Shown: piece by piece, positions 16,166 through 24,239 of the stretch | Position numbering within the stretch: position 1 is the first letter of the stretch | Layout of the letters: each line of letters opens with the position of its first letter | NCBI GenBank assembly: GCA_039187315.1 | Contig: JBCCZQ010000017.1 | Location: 1-44,948, forward strand | Source of the DNA: JANQQZ01 sp039187315 | GTDB lineage: Bacteria; Planctomycetota; Phycisphaerae; Phycisphaerales; UBA1924 | Length of the DNA: 44,948 bases | Direction: 5' to 3' | The notes under the pieces: model-generated | What the model saw: only the letters and a program-made list of their open reading frames with translations | The model's database searches: none | Told to the model about the DNA's origin: nothing | Made by a program: the position numbers and the translations under genes

Positions 16166-16993
16166 TTACCCGACTATCTCCGGCAGCGCATCGAGCCCCT
16201 CGGTCAGAACCCGGGGGCCTTCGGCGGTCACCAGCACGTCGTGTTCGTAGTGCACGCTCAGCGAACCATCGGCCGTGAACACCGGCCACGACTTCGGTTC
16301 CGAACGAGTCTGGCCCGTGCCCACGGCGAGCATCGGCTCCACAGCCATCAGCATGCCAGGCTCCAGCACGAGACTCCCGTCGGGCCACTCACCGAACGAG
16401 CCCAGCGCCGGGACCACGTTCGAGACGAACGGCGGGCCGTGCAGCGATCGGCCGTACCCGTGCCCGCCCAGCCCACGCGTCAGATGGAAACCCGCCTCGG
16501 CCTCGACGACCCGCTGGACGGTCCGGGCCCATTCAACAAGCTTCGAACCTGGCTTCAGTTCTGCCACGCCGGCCGAGATCGAGTCCCGACCGGCATGCAT
16601 CAGCCGGGCGGCCTCATCGCTCCGCTCGACCATTGCATAGGTCCAGGCAGCGTCGCCGATCCAGCCACGATGCCACACGCCGATATCCACCGACAGCAGG
16701 TCGCCCGCCTTGAGCGGTTCGCTCGTGTAGCCGGCCGTCCCGTGCACGATGCACTCGTTGACGCTCAGGCACGCGTGCGACGGGAACGGGGGCGTCTTCG
16801 GCACCCGGTAGCCGAGGAAACAGCTCCTGCAGTCGATGTCTTCCAGCGTGCCACCGACGAACGCGTCGATCTCCGCGAGCGTCTGCCCCTCGCGTAGAAA
16901 ACCCGACAGCCGACGGTGCACCTCCACGACGCACTGCGCAGCCTGCCACGCAGCCTCTTCGTCGGCACCTGTGACCAAGGGGATCCGTGACAC
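16166..16993 (-). CDS. map: Type I methionine aminopeptidase
   Basis: The 275-residue pita-bread-fold enzyme removes N-terminal Met from new proteins. The five metal ligands are all present: Asp103 (SVDIGV), Asp114 (GDAAWT), His178 (GGHGYGR), Glu219 (AVEPM) and Glu250 (YEHDVLV). The substrate-contact His84 is in CIVHG. The length and the direct start into the catalytic fold fit bacterial type I enzymes. The GTG at 16993 has no Shine-Dalgarno; instead TAGCAT ends five nt before it, suggesting a leaderless message. It heads a likely map-trpA operon and faces away from the lipid-kinase gene at 17051, with only 57 nt between the two start codons. Confidence 0.95.
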   Translation of the reverse strand: MSRIPLVTGADEEAAWQAAQCVVEVHRRLSGFLREGQTLAEIDAFVGGTLEDIDCRSCFLGYRVPKTPPFPSHACLSVNECIVHGTAGYTSEPLKAGDLLSVDIGVWHRGWIGDAAWTYAMVERSDEAARLMHAGRDSISAGVAELKPGSKLVEWARTVQRVVEAEAGFHLTRGLGGHGYGRSLHGPPFVSNVVPALGSFGEWPDGSLVLEPGMLMAVEPMLAVGTGQTRSEPKSWPVFTADGSLSVHYEHDVLVTAEGPRVLTEGLDALPEIVG

Positions 16994-16998
16994 AAGCT

Positions 16999-17004
16999 AT
17001 GCTA
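16999..17004 (-). promoter_or_regulatory. Candidate leaderless -10 element (TAGCAT) before map
   Basis: On the reverse strand TAGCAT ends five nt before the GTG at 16993. There is no Shine-Dalgarno. It sits inside a 57-nt divergent region that also holds the -10-like element of the plus-strand gene. Confidence 0.5.
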
Positions 17005-17037
17005 GCCGCGTCCCACGGGGACACCACCGGCAAGGTC

Positions 17038-17043
17038 TACGAT
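17038..17043 (+). promoter_or_regulatory. Candidate leaderless -10 element (TACGAT) before the lipid-kinase gene
   Basis: TACGAT ends seven nt before the GTG at 17051, with no Shine-Dalgarno. No clear -35 is visible; the region upstream is GC-rich. Confidence 0.45.
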
Positions 17044-17050
17044 CGCACTC

Positions 17051-17914
17051 GTGCGTGCCGCGCTGCTGGTCAACCCGATCGCCGGTCGAGGGCAAGCACT
17101 CCAGCACGCCCGGCAGATCATGAACAATCTCGAGAAGTGCGGTATCCACGCACGAATCGAGATGGATCCTGCACGCGGCTTTCCCGCGGGCACGCCCAGC
17201 CACGCCATCGCGGTCGGGGGAGACGGCACCATCCACCGGTGGCTGCCCGCCCTCGTCAAACACGAGGTCATCCTCTGGCATGCGCCGTTGGGCACCGAAA
17301 ACCTCTTCGCGCGCCACTACGGCATGTCACGTGACCCCAACGACATCCGCAGAGCGCTCCGGGCTGGCCGCACAGCACGCCACGACCTCGGGCGGTTCGA
17401 CGGCACGCTCTTCGCCATCATGGCCAGCCTGGGCCCCGACGCCGCGATCGTGCGACGCGTCAATCATCACCGCACGGGGCGCATCACGCGGCTCTCATAC
17501 GCTCATCCGACCCTGCAGGAACTGCGGTTCGGCCAGCCCGGCCACCTCCGCCTTTCGATCGACAGCGCACCCTACCTCGAACGCCGCGGCATGCTCGTGA
17601 TCGCCGTGCTTCCCGGGTACGGAGGCGGGCTCAACCCGGCGTGGGAAGCAACCTCGGACGACGGCATGCTCACGGCCGTTCACATACCAGGCAGATCCGC
17701 GCTGACCGTCGGCTTCAAACTCGCGTGCTCATGGCTGAGGGACCATTCGGCTATTGCCGGCCGAGAGCTATGGCATGCCGCGACCATCGAGATCCAGACT
17801 GCTGGGGACACACCGGTCCAGCTCGACGGCGACCCCTTGGAGATGACTCCAACCCCTACGCTCCGCTGCGAGTCTCTGCCTCGTGCGCTACGCGTGCTGC
17901 TCCCTGCGATCTGA
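17051..17914 (+). CDS. Diacylglycerol kinase-like lipid kinase
   Basis: The 287-residue protein has the DAGK catalytic fold, which uses ATP to phosphorylate a lipid such as diacylglycerol or a sphingoid base. It shows VNPIAGRG at 7-14, the nucleotide-binding GGDGT at 56-60 and PLGTENLFAR at 79-88, where most relatives have GTxNDFAR; here Asp is replaced by Leu. The LDGD motif of the C-terminal beta domain is near 259. The length is typical of YegS/DgkB proteins. The gene starts with GTG and stops 15 nt before the convergent hutI stop, with no terminator hairpin between them. The true substrate is not readable from sequence. Confidence 0.88.
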   Translation: MRAALLVNPIAGRGQALQHARQIMNNLEKCGIHARIEMDPARGFPAGTPSHAIAVGGDGTIHRWLPALVKHEVILWHAPLGTENLFARHYGMSRDPNDIRRALRAGRTARHDLGRFDGTLFAIMASLGPDAAIVRRVNHHRTGRITRLSYAHPTLQELRFGQPGHLRLSIDSAPYLERRGMLVIAVLPGYGGGLNPAWEATSDDGMLTAVHIPGRSALTVGFKLACSWLRDHSAIAGRELWHAATIEIQTAGDTPVQLDGDPLEMTPTPTLRCESLPRALRVLLPAI

Positions 17915-17929
17915 CCCGCTTTTCGCGGC

Positions 17930-19111
17930 TCAGACGACGCGTTCGCCCGCGATCCACACGCACGCGACAGGATTGTGCCCGAAGCGGTACGCCACATCGC
18001 GCGGGTCCGGCGTGTCGAGCAGCACAAGATCAGCGTTGGCTCCTACCTCAAGCCTGCCTCGATCGGCAAACCCCAGCAGGTCCGCCGCGGACCGCGTCAC
18101 GCAGCGGACGGCCTCGGCAGGCGTCAGCCCGAGCCGCCGAACCGCGATCGCCACGATCATCGGCAACGAGCCGCTCGGTGCGCTACCAGGGTTGTAGTTG
18201 CTCGCCAGCGCCAGCTTCCCGCCGAGATCCAGGAACCGGCGCCCGTCCGCGTAGCGATCGTCCAGATGCCACCCGCACGCAGGAAGCATCACACCGAAGC
18301 TATCCGACGCCGCGAGCATCTCCAGCGAATCCGGACGGCTCGCCTCGAGGTGGTCCACGCTCACCACACCGCGGGCGATCGCTTCGGGGATCATCCCCAG
18401 GTCGTGGAACTGATCCGCGTGCACGCGCACCGGGTGGCCCGCCTCGAGCGCCGCATCGACCAGCCTGAGCGTCTCTTCGAGCGACCACGCCCCGCGCTCG
18501 CAGTAGGCGTCCACAGCGATGCCAGGGAACTCCGCCGTCACAGCGGGCAGCGTCTGCTCGATGGCCCGCCGGACCCCTCCGTCCGCCAGATCAGGATCCT
18601 TCGCGTGCCCGATGCACGCCGTCGGCACGACCGCGCCAGCCCATTGCTCGCCCGCACGCGTCACGGCCCGGAGCATCGCCAGCTCCGATTCGGTGTCAAG
18701 CCCGTACCCGGACTTGATCTCGGCCGCCGTCGTCCCGTGCCGGAGCATCTGGTCGAGATGCCGCAGCGTCGCATCGGCCAACTCGCCCTCGCTGGCATCG
18801 CGCACCGCACGGACCGTCGCCATGATCCCCCCGCCAGATGCGAGGATGTCAAGGTACGGCTCGCCCCGGAGCATCCGCTCCCACTCATCGAGCCGACATC
18901 CCACCCAGCACGCGTGCGTGTGACAGTCCACCAGCCCCGGCAGCACAGCCATGCCTTCCGCATCGACGGCATGCGTGAGGACGGTGCTGCTCGCCGAACG
19001 GCTCGGCTCGATCGAGACGATCCTGCCGCCGCTGCACGTAAGCGTACACAGCTCTTGTTTCCCCGAGCCGCGATCAAGCATCGCCCGTTCAAGGCGGAGA
19101 TCACCCGCCAC
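17930..19111 (-). CDS. hutI: Imidazolonepropionase
   Basis: The 393-residue amidohydrolase-fold enzyme opens imidazolone propionate to N-formimino-L-glutamate, step three of histidine breakdown. Metal-binding motifs DCHTHACWVG, VHADQFHD and SVDHLEA supply the expected histidines. The fourth ligand region reads LASNYNPGSAPS, with Asn305 where the family normally has Asp (as in TDFNPG or SDYNPG). The start is placed at the GTG at 19111 because GGGGAGG (19117-19123 on the reverse strand) lies six nt upstream and the N-terminal beta domain begins there; a longer frame starting at 19189 runs inside hutG. The start overlaps the end of hutG by 11 nt, so the two are coupled. Confidence 0.93.
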   Translation of the reverse strand: MAGDLRLERAMLDRGSGKQELCTLTCSGGRIVSIEPSRSASSTVLTHAVDAEGMAVLPGLVDCHTHACWVGCRLDEWERMLRGEPYLDILASGGGIMATVRAVRDASEGELADATLRHLDQMLRHGTTAAEIKSGYGLDTESELAMLRAVTRAGEQWAGAVVPTACIGHAKDPDLADGGVRRAIEQTLPAVTAEFPGIAVDAYCERGAWSLEETLRLVDAALEAGHPVRVHADQFHDLGMIPEAIARGVVSVDHLEASRPDSLEMLAASDSFGVMLPACGWHLDDRYADGRRFLDLGGKLALASNYNPGSAPSGSLPMIVAIAVRRLGLTPAEAVRCVTRSAADLLGFADRGRLEVGANADLVLLDTPDPRDVAYRFGHNPVACVWIAGERVV

Positions 19112-19985
19112 GGGTGCCTCCCCGGTGCGCGAGCCCTTCAAGGAATGCCAGCAGAAGCATCGCCGCGACCCGCGCAGTCCGGTGGTCATCGTCGCGCGGC
19201 GGGCAGAGCTCCATCAGATCGAAGCTGCGCACCCGCTCGGACCGCCCCGCCGCGTGCGCCCAGCGCCGCGCGCGCCCAGCCGTCATCCCGCACGGGTTCC
19301 GGGCGCTGACCCCTGGCGCCGAGGCCGAGTCGATCGCGTCTAGATCGATGCTGACGAACACATCCTCACCGGTCCACTCATCCTCCGGCTCGATCGCATC
19401 GATCCGCCCGCCGTGAGCCGTGAACCACCGGACATGCTCGTGGGAGTTGACGAACGGGTCGAGACCGATGACATCCAGCCGTTTGACGCCGCACCGCTCG
19501 ACGAGCGCTCGGAACGGCATACCGGAGCCGGGGGCTTCGCGCACATCGAGGTGTGCGTCGAGATAGATACCGCAGATCCCGGTGTGACGCTCCGCGACCG
19601 GGCGCACGAAGGCGTAGGTCAGGTCGTGCCCGCCGCCGATCCCGACCGGCAGCAGGCCCGCATCCAGCAGCGCCGCGGCGGCCGACGAGACCCGATCGTG
19701 CGTTTCGGTGAGGTCGTCCGAGGGTTGGATATCGCCCGCATCGAAGACTCTCGGCCACGAGAACCCCTCCGGATCCGCCACGCCGTAGCCCGCGAGCGCA
19801 CGCCGGAATGCCGCAGGGCCCTCCGAAGCGCCCGCGTTCCCCCCGTTCAGGCGCACACCCAGATCATCAGGCAGCCCGAGCAGACCGACGCGGCAGGTGC
19901 TCGGATCGTCGGTTTCGATCAGGCTCGCGAACCGCGTCGCGGGGGATTCCGGCCACATCACAGAACGCGTGTGCGGGATCAGCAT
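19101..19985 (-). CDS. hutG: Formimidoylglutamase (ureohydrolase family)
   Basis: The 294-residue arginase/agmatinase-fold enzyme is assigned to hydrolyse N-formiminoglutamate to glutamate and formamide, on the basis of its place in the hut cluster. The two-manganese site is intact: His120 in GIGGGHD, Asp143, His145 and Asp147 in YLDAHLD, and Asp214 and Asp216 in SIDLDAID. Taken alone it could be an agmatinase or guanidinobutyrase, but the neighbours argue for HutG. It follows hutU by 21 nt. It lacks a Shine-Dalgarno and has TAGACT six nt before the ATG, which may let hutG-hutI be transcribed separately as well. Confidence 0.9.
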   Translation of the reverse strand: MLIPHTRSVMWPESPATRFASLIETDDPSTCRVGLLGLPDDLGVRLNGGNAGASEGPAAFRRALAGYGVADPEGFSWPRVFDAGDIQPSDDLTETHDRVSSAAAALLDAGLLPVGIGGGHDLTYAFVRPVAERHTGICGIYLDAHLDVREAPGSGMPFRALVERCGVKRLDVIGLDPFVNSHEHVRWFTAHGGRIDAIEPEDEWTGEDVFVSIDLDAIDSASAPGVSARNPCGMTAGRARRWAHAAGRSERVRSFDLMELCPPRDDDHRTARVAAMLLLAFLEGLAHRGGTRGG

Positions 19986-19991
19986 GGCTTC

Positions 19992-19997
19992 AGTCTA
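19992..19997 (-). promoter_or_regulatory. Candidate internal leaderless -10 element (TAGACT) before hutG
   Basis: On the reverse strand TAGACT ends six nt before the hutG ATG at 19985, and no Shine-Dalgarno is present. It lies in the 21-nt gap after hutU and would be a promoter inside the hut operon. Confidence 0.4.
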
Positions 19998-20006
19998 CCG
20001 GCGCGA

Positions 20007-21737
20007 TCAGCCTGGGATATCGACATCCAAATCTGCGGCGCAACGCCTCGCGGTCTCGTAGCCTGCATCCGCGTGGCGGAAGACCCCCATCATCGGGTCG
20101 TTGGTCAGAACCCGTCGGACGCGATCAGCGGCCTCGGGCGTGCCGTCGGCGACGACAACCTGCCCAGCGTGCTGGCTGAACCCGATGCCGACGCCCCCGC
20201 CGTGGTGAAGGCTCACCCAGCTCGCGCCGCTGGCGACGTTGACCATCGCGTTGAGCAGCGGCCAGTCCGATACCGCATCCGTCCCGTCGAGCATGGCCTC
20301 CGTCTCGCGGTTCGGGCTCGCGACCGAGCCGCAGTCCAGGTGGTCGCGACCGATCACGACCGGCGCCGCAAGCCGACCGTCGGCGACCATCTCATTGATC
20401 AGCAGCCCTGCCCGGTCGCGCTCGCCCAAGCCGAACCAGCAGATCCTCGCCGGCAGCCCCTGCCAGCCGAACCGCGGCTCGCATCGCCCGAAATCGGCCG
20501 CGAGCAGCGCGTCAGGGTTCGCGTGGCACCCGATCAGCCAGGCGTGCAGACGCTCGTTGAACCCGCCTGCGTCGCGTGGGAAGGCCTGCAGCAGCGCATG
20601 ATCGGTCTTGTAGATGTCCACCGGATCGCCCGACAACGCCGCCCACCGGAACGGTCCACGGCCGAGGCAGAACTGCTCGCGGATATACGCCGGCACGAAA
20701 CCCGGAAAGGCAAAGGCATCAGACACGCCCTCGTCGAGCGCGCGCTGACGGATGTTGTTGCCGTAGTCGAACGTGACCGCGCCGCGGCGTTGCAGCTCGA
20801 CCATCGCGCGCACATGCCGCGCCATCGATGCGAGGCTGAGCCTCTGATACTCAGCGGGATTGCGCTTCCGCTCTAGCTCGGCCTGCCCGAGCGTGTACTC
20901 GACGGGCACGTAGCCGTCGAGCGGGTCGTGGGCGCTGGTCTGGTCCGTCAGAACGTCAGGCGTGATGCCGCGCTCGAGCATGCGCTCAAGCAGATCGACG
21001 GCGTTGGCGTGCACGCCGACCGAGACCGCCCGCTTTGCATCTGCGAGTACGCGGGCTCGGTCGATCGCGGCATCGATATCCTCCACAACCTCGTCGAGAT
21101 ACCTGTCGTGAAGCCTGCGGTCGAGCCGTTCGCGGTCGACGTCGGCGATCAGGCAGGTGCCCCTCGCGAGCGTGATCGCGAGCGGCTGGGCGCCGCCCAT
21201 CCCTCCGCACCCGCCGGTGACGCAGAGCCGGCCCGCGAGGTCGCCCCCGTCCGACCCCGCGCCGAAGTGCTGCCGGCCGCACTCGGCGAAGGTCTCGTAC
21301 GTGCCCTGCAGGATCCCCTGCGTGCCGATGTAGATCCACGAGCCCGCGGTCATCTGGCCGAACATCATCAGGCCCTTGGCCTCCAGGGCATCGAAGTGCT
21401 CCTGCGTCGCCCAGTGCGGGACCAGGTTGCTGTTGGCGATCAGGACCCGTGGAGCATCGGCGTGCGTCCGGACTACGCCCACCGGCTTGCCCGACTGCAC
21501 GAGCAGCGTCTCATCCGGCGCAAGACGCTCGAGTGTGGCACAGATCGCATCGAACGCAGCCCAGTCCCGGGCCGCCCGCCCGCGGCCGCCGTACACAACC
21601 AGCTTCTCAGGTGCTTCAGCGACCTCGGGATCGAGGTTGTTCATCAGCATGCGGAGCGCACCCTCTGCCTGCCAGGTCGTGCAGGTCTTGGTCGCGCCGC
21701 GTGGCGCCCGGATCACCCTTGCCGATAGCTCACCCAT
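20007..21737 (-). CDS. hutU: Urocanate hydratase
   Basis: The 576-residue urocanase adds water to urocanate to form imidazolone propionate, using tightly bound NAD+ as an electrophile. The family's near-invariant blocks are all present: VYGGRGRAARDW near 48-60, MTAGSWIYIGTQGILQGTYET, GCGGMGGAQPLA (NAD-binding), QTSAHDPLDGY, and YIREQFCLGRGPFRWAALSG with the catalytic cysteine, then HHGGGVGIGFSQHAG. The length is slightly over the usual 550-560. AGGAG lies about eight nt before the start at 21737, which is 15 nt after hutH. It is the second gene of the cluster. Confidence 0.97.
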   Translation of the reverse strand: MGELSARVIRAPRGATKTCTTWQAEGALRMLMNNLDPEVAEAPEKLVVYGGRGRAARDWAAFDAICATLERLAPDETLLVQSGKPVGVVRTHADAPRVLIANSNLVPHWATQEHFDALEAKGLMMFGQMTAGSWIYIGTQGILQGTYETFAECGRQHFGAGSDGGDLAGRLCVTGGCGGMGGAQPLAITLARGTCLIADVDRERLDRRLHDRYLDEVVEDIDAAIDRARVLADAKRAVSVGVHANAVDLLERMLERGITPDVLTDQTSAHDPLDGYVPVEYTLGQAELERKRNPAEYQRLSLASMARHVRAMVELQRRGAVTFDYGNNIRQRALDEGVSDAFAFPGFVPAYIREQFCLGRGPFRWAALSGDPVDIYKTDHALLQAFPRDAGGFNERLHAWLIGCHANPDALLAADFGRCEPRFGWQGLPARICWFGLGERDRAGLLINEMVADGRLAAPVVIGRDHLDCGSVASPNRETEAMLDGTDAVSDWPLLNAMVNVASGASWVSLHHGGGVGIGFSQHAGQVVVADGTPEAADRVRRVLTNDPMMGVFRHADAGYETARRCAADLDVDIPG

Positions 21738-21752
21738 CCGTCTCGCTCCTGT

Positions 21753-23309
21753 TCATGCCGCCCCGTCCGACCAGAGCACGAGATCAACGAGTGCGCCGAA
21801 CTCGCCCGCAACGATCGCGTCGCGCAGCGTTTCGAGATCGCCCGAAGGCGAACGATCATCCTCCAGCCGATCCACACGCTCGCGGACCATCGCGTGCGCA
21901 CGCTCGAGCACGTGGCCGGTTCGCAGCGGGCGATGATGGTCGATTGCCTCGGCGGCGCACATCAATTCAGACGCGACAACAGAAGCCGTCAGCTCCACGG
22001 CCCGGCGTGCCTTGGCGGCCGATCGGGGCCCGAAGCTGTTGTAATCTTCGACGCCGGCGCTCGTGCTCAGGTTCGCGACCGATGCCGGGCTCGCCAGGCC
22101 GATCAGCTCGTTGCAACAGGCCGCGGCGGTGTACTGCACGATCATCAGCCCTGAGGTCAGCCCGGGCCGCGTCGCGAGATAGGGCCGCAGAGCCGCCTCG
22201 GTGTCGGTCCCGGCGAGCATGTAGAACACGCGTCGCTCAGACATGCCGGCGATGTGCGACAGCGCGATGGCCAGGTGGTCCAACGGCAGCGCGATGGGCA
22301 TGCCGTGGAAGTTGCCGGCGCTCACGAGCGTGCCGGTGCCTTCTCCCTCGAACAGCAGCGGGTTGTCGGTGACAGCACCGAGCTCCAGCCGCACGCTCCG
22401 CGCGATAGCGCGGCAGGATTCGATCACGGCCCCGAGCACTTGCGGCTGGCAGCGCAGCGAGTATGGATCCTGCACGCGGGAGTCGTTGAGCTTGTGGGAG
22501 TCAACAATCTCGCTCCCGGCAAGCAGATCGCGCAGGATCGAGGCGGCGTGCCCGACGCCCGGGTGTGCCCGCAGCGAGGCGACCCGTGTGTCGAGGAACG
22601 CGTCGGTTGCCTTGCAGGCATCGATCGCGAGCCCGCCCGCGACCAGACCCGCTGCCAGGACGTGCGCGGTGTCAACCAAGAGCAGCGATGCCTCAGCGGC
22701 CATCAGGTGCGTGCCGTTGATCAGAGCCAGCCCCTCTTTGGGCGCGAGTGACAGCGGCTTGAGACCGGCGGCCGCGAGTGCCTCGGCACCGGGCAGCTGG
22801 GTATCTCCGACTCGTGCCCGGCCCTCGCCGAGCAGCACGAGGCTGGCGTGCGCGAGCGGCGCAAGATCGCCGGACGCGCCAACGGATCCGATCGATGGAA
22901 CAATCGGCGTTACACCCGCGTTCAGCAGCCCCAGGATCGTTTCAACGACGATCGGGCGCACACCCGAGGCCCCCCGGCTCAGCGAGGCGGCCAGGATCAC
23001 CAGCATCGCGCGGACGGTCTCGTCCGGGAGGGGCTCGCCGATGCCCGCCGCGTGTGACCGGACCAGGTTCAGCTGGAGCTGCACGAGCTCATCGGTTCCG
23101 ACGCGCGTCCGGCTCAGCGATCCGAAGCCGGTGTTTACGCCGTAGTGCGGCTCGCCGTCGGAAGCGACGCGGTCGAGCGCCGCCCTCGCGCGATCGAGCA
23201 ACGGTCGCTGGGACTCGGCCAGCCTGACCGGGATCGCCCGGCGGGCGACGGCATCGACGTGCTCGATCCGCAGCGGTGAGCCATCGAGCACCAGTGGAGC
23301 GTCGGTCAT
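21753..23309 (-). CDS. hutH: Histidine ammonia-lyase
   Basis: The 518-residue enzyme removes ammonia from histidine to give urocanate, the first step of the pathway. Ala145-Ser146-Gly147 in SVGASGDLAPL would cyclise to the MIO cofactor, and the substrate-binding HYGVNTGFGSLS block is at 55-66. QDPYSLRCQPQ, AGNFHG and NSFGP follow in the expected order. The length fits bacterial HutH. The gene begins 57 nt after the prepilin stop on the same strand. A TACGCT hexamer in that gap may be its -10, but no strong -35 is seen. No HutC-type repressor gene is in the window, so the regulator is unknown. Confidence 0.97.
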   Translation of the reverse strand: MTDAPLVLDGSPLRIEHVDAVARRAIPVRLAESQRPLLDRARAALDRVASDGEPHYGVNTGFGSLSRTRVGTDELVQLQLNLVRSHAAGIGEPLPDETVRAMLVILAASLSRGASGVRPIVVETILGLLNAGVTPIVPSIGSVGASGDLAPLAHASLVLLGEGRARVGDTQLPGAEALAAAGLKPLSLAPKEGLALINGTHLMAAEASLLLVDTAHVLAAGLVAGGLAIDACKATDAFLDTRVASLRAHPGVGHAASILRDLLAGSEIVDSHKLNDSRVQDPYSLRCQPQVLGAVIESCRAIARSVRLELGAVTDNPLLFEGEGTGTLVSAGNFHGMPIALPLDHLAIALSHIAGMSERRVFYMLAGTDTEAALRPYLATRPGLTSGLMIVQYTAAACCNELIGLASPASVANLSTSAGVEDYNSFGPRSAAKARRAVELTASVVASELMCAAEAIDHHRPLRTGHVLERAHAMVRERVDRLEDDRSPSGDLETLRDAIVAGEFGALVDLVLWSDGAA

Positions 23310-23366
23310 GGTTGCATGGCTCCGGCAGCGGCGTGGACCCGCTTGCTGGAGCGTACCCCGGGTTGG

Positions 23367-24203
23367 CTATGGAGAAAACCGGCCAAGCGTATCAAGCCGC
23401 TCCGCCCAGCCCGGCTCGGGCAGGAAGGTCAGCCCCGGAACCGGCTCTGCCAGGTCGGGCGTCACGGTGACCCGCAGTTCGACGTGGAAGTCGGCCAGCA
23501 GGGCATTGCCCCGCACCGTGGGGCTGCCACGGCTCTCATCGAACCAGCGCTGCCCACGATCCGGGCCGTCGTCGAAGTTGTAGAGCGTGTGGGTCCCGAT
23601 CAGGATCGTCCGCGAGGCGTCCAAGATCCTTGGCATCCGTCCGCCCGCCGGCGGCACGAGCGTGGGCACGGCGTCGCGGGAGGGGTCGTCATCGGGCGCG
23701 TGGTCGTTGAGGGTGTAGCTTGCCCCGATGAAGTCGTACATCGAGTCCGTCGAGTCGAGACCGGGCACCGGCAGGCCTGTGTTCTCTGCCCCGCGATCGA
23801 GCGGCGACTCGAAGAACGGCACCTCGACGACTCCGGGTTCCGAGTCTGGCTGAGGAGCGGCGTCGATCAGATACCGGTTCAGCGGGCGGCGTTCGGCGCC
23901 GAATTCGTTGATCCCAAGAAACGGAAGCTGACCCTTCTTGCCAGCGAAGAGCGAGCCGACCGGAGTAGGGGCGGGGCCGCCGGTATCGATCAGCACCTGC
24001 GGCAACGCGTCGCGGTGATCGATCAGGTACTGCGATGTCGCTACGCCGATCTGCTGGAGCTTCGAGCCGCAGACGGTGATGCGCGCCGAGAGGCGTGCGC
24101 CAGCGAGCGTGGGCAGCAGGATGCCCACAAGCAGGGCGATGATCGCGATGACCACCAGCAGTTCGATAAGGGTGAAAGCTCGTGATCGGGTGTGCTTCGT
24201 CAC
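23367..24203 (-). CDS. Prepilin-type N-terminal cleavage/methylation protein
   Basis: About 278 residues start with a short basic leader, then the type IV prepilin motif AFTLIELLVVIAIIALLVGI, whose Phe-Thr-Leu-Ile-Glu is cut and methylated by prepilin peptidase. The hydrophobic helix runs straight into a helix ending TVCGSKLQQIG and a globular beta-rich domain with ADFHVEL near the end. Such proteins in planctomycetes are probably type II secretion or pseudopilus parts, or surface proteins exported the same way. The GTG at 24203 is preferred to a TTG two codons upstream: TACAGT ends five nt before it. The gene lies between adenylate kinase and hutH with no functional link obvious. Confidence 0.85.
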   Translation of the reverse strand: MTKHTRSRAFTLIELLVVIAIIALLVGILLPTLAGARLSARITVCGSKLQQIGVATSQYLIDHRDALPQVLIDTGGPAPTPVGSLFAGKKGQLPFLGINEFGAERRPLNRYLIDAAPQPDSEPGVVEVPFFESPLDRGAENTGLPVPGLDSTDSMYDFIGASYTLNDHAPDDDPSRDAVPTLVPPAGGRMPRILDASRTILIGTHTLYNFDDGPDRGQRWFDESRGSPTVRGNALLADFHVELRVTVTPDLAEPVPGLTFLPEPGWAERLDTLGRFSP

Positions 24204-24208
24204 GCGCA

Positions 24209-24214
24209 ACTGTA
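24209..24214 (-). promoter_or_regulatory. Candidate leaderless -10 element (TACAGT) before the prepilin gene
   Basis: On the reverse strand TACAGT ends five nt before the GTG at 24203. No Shine-Dalgarno is present and no good -35 is seen. Confidence 0.45.
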
Positions 24215-24239
24215 CCGCGAGGCACCGGCTGCGTCTTCG

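Noticed and set aside
19112..19189. Longer start for hutI
   Set aside because: It would overlap hutG by about 90 nt, while the GTG at 19111 has a strong GGGGAGG at the right distance.
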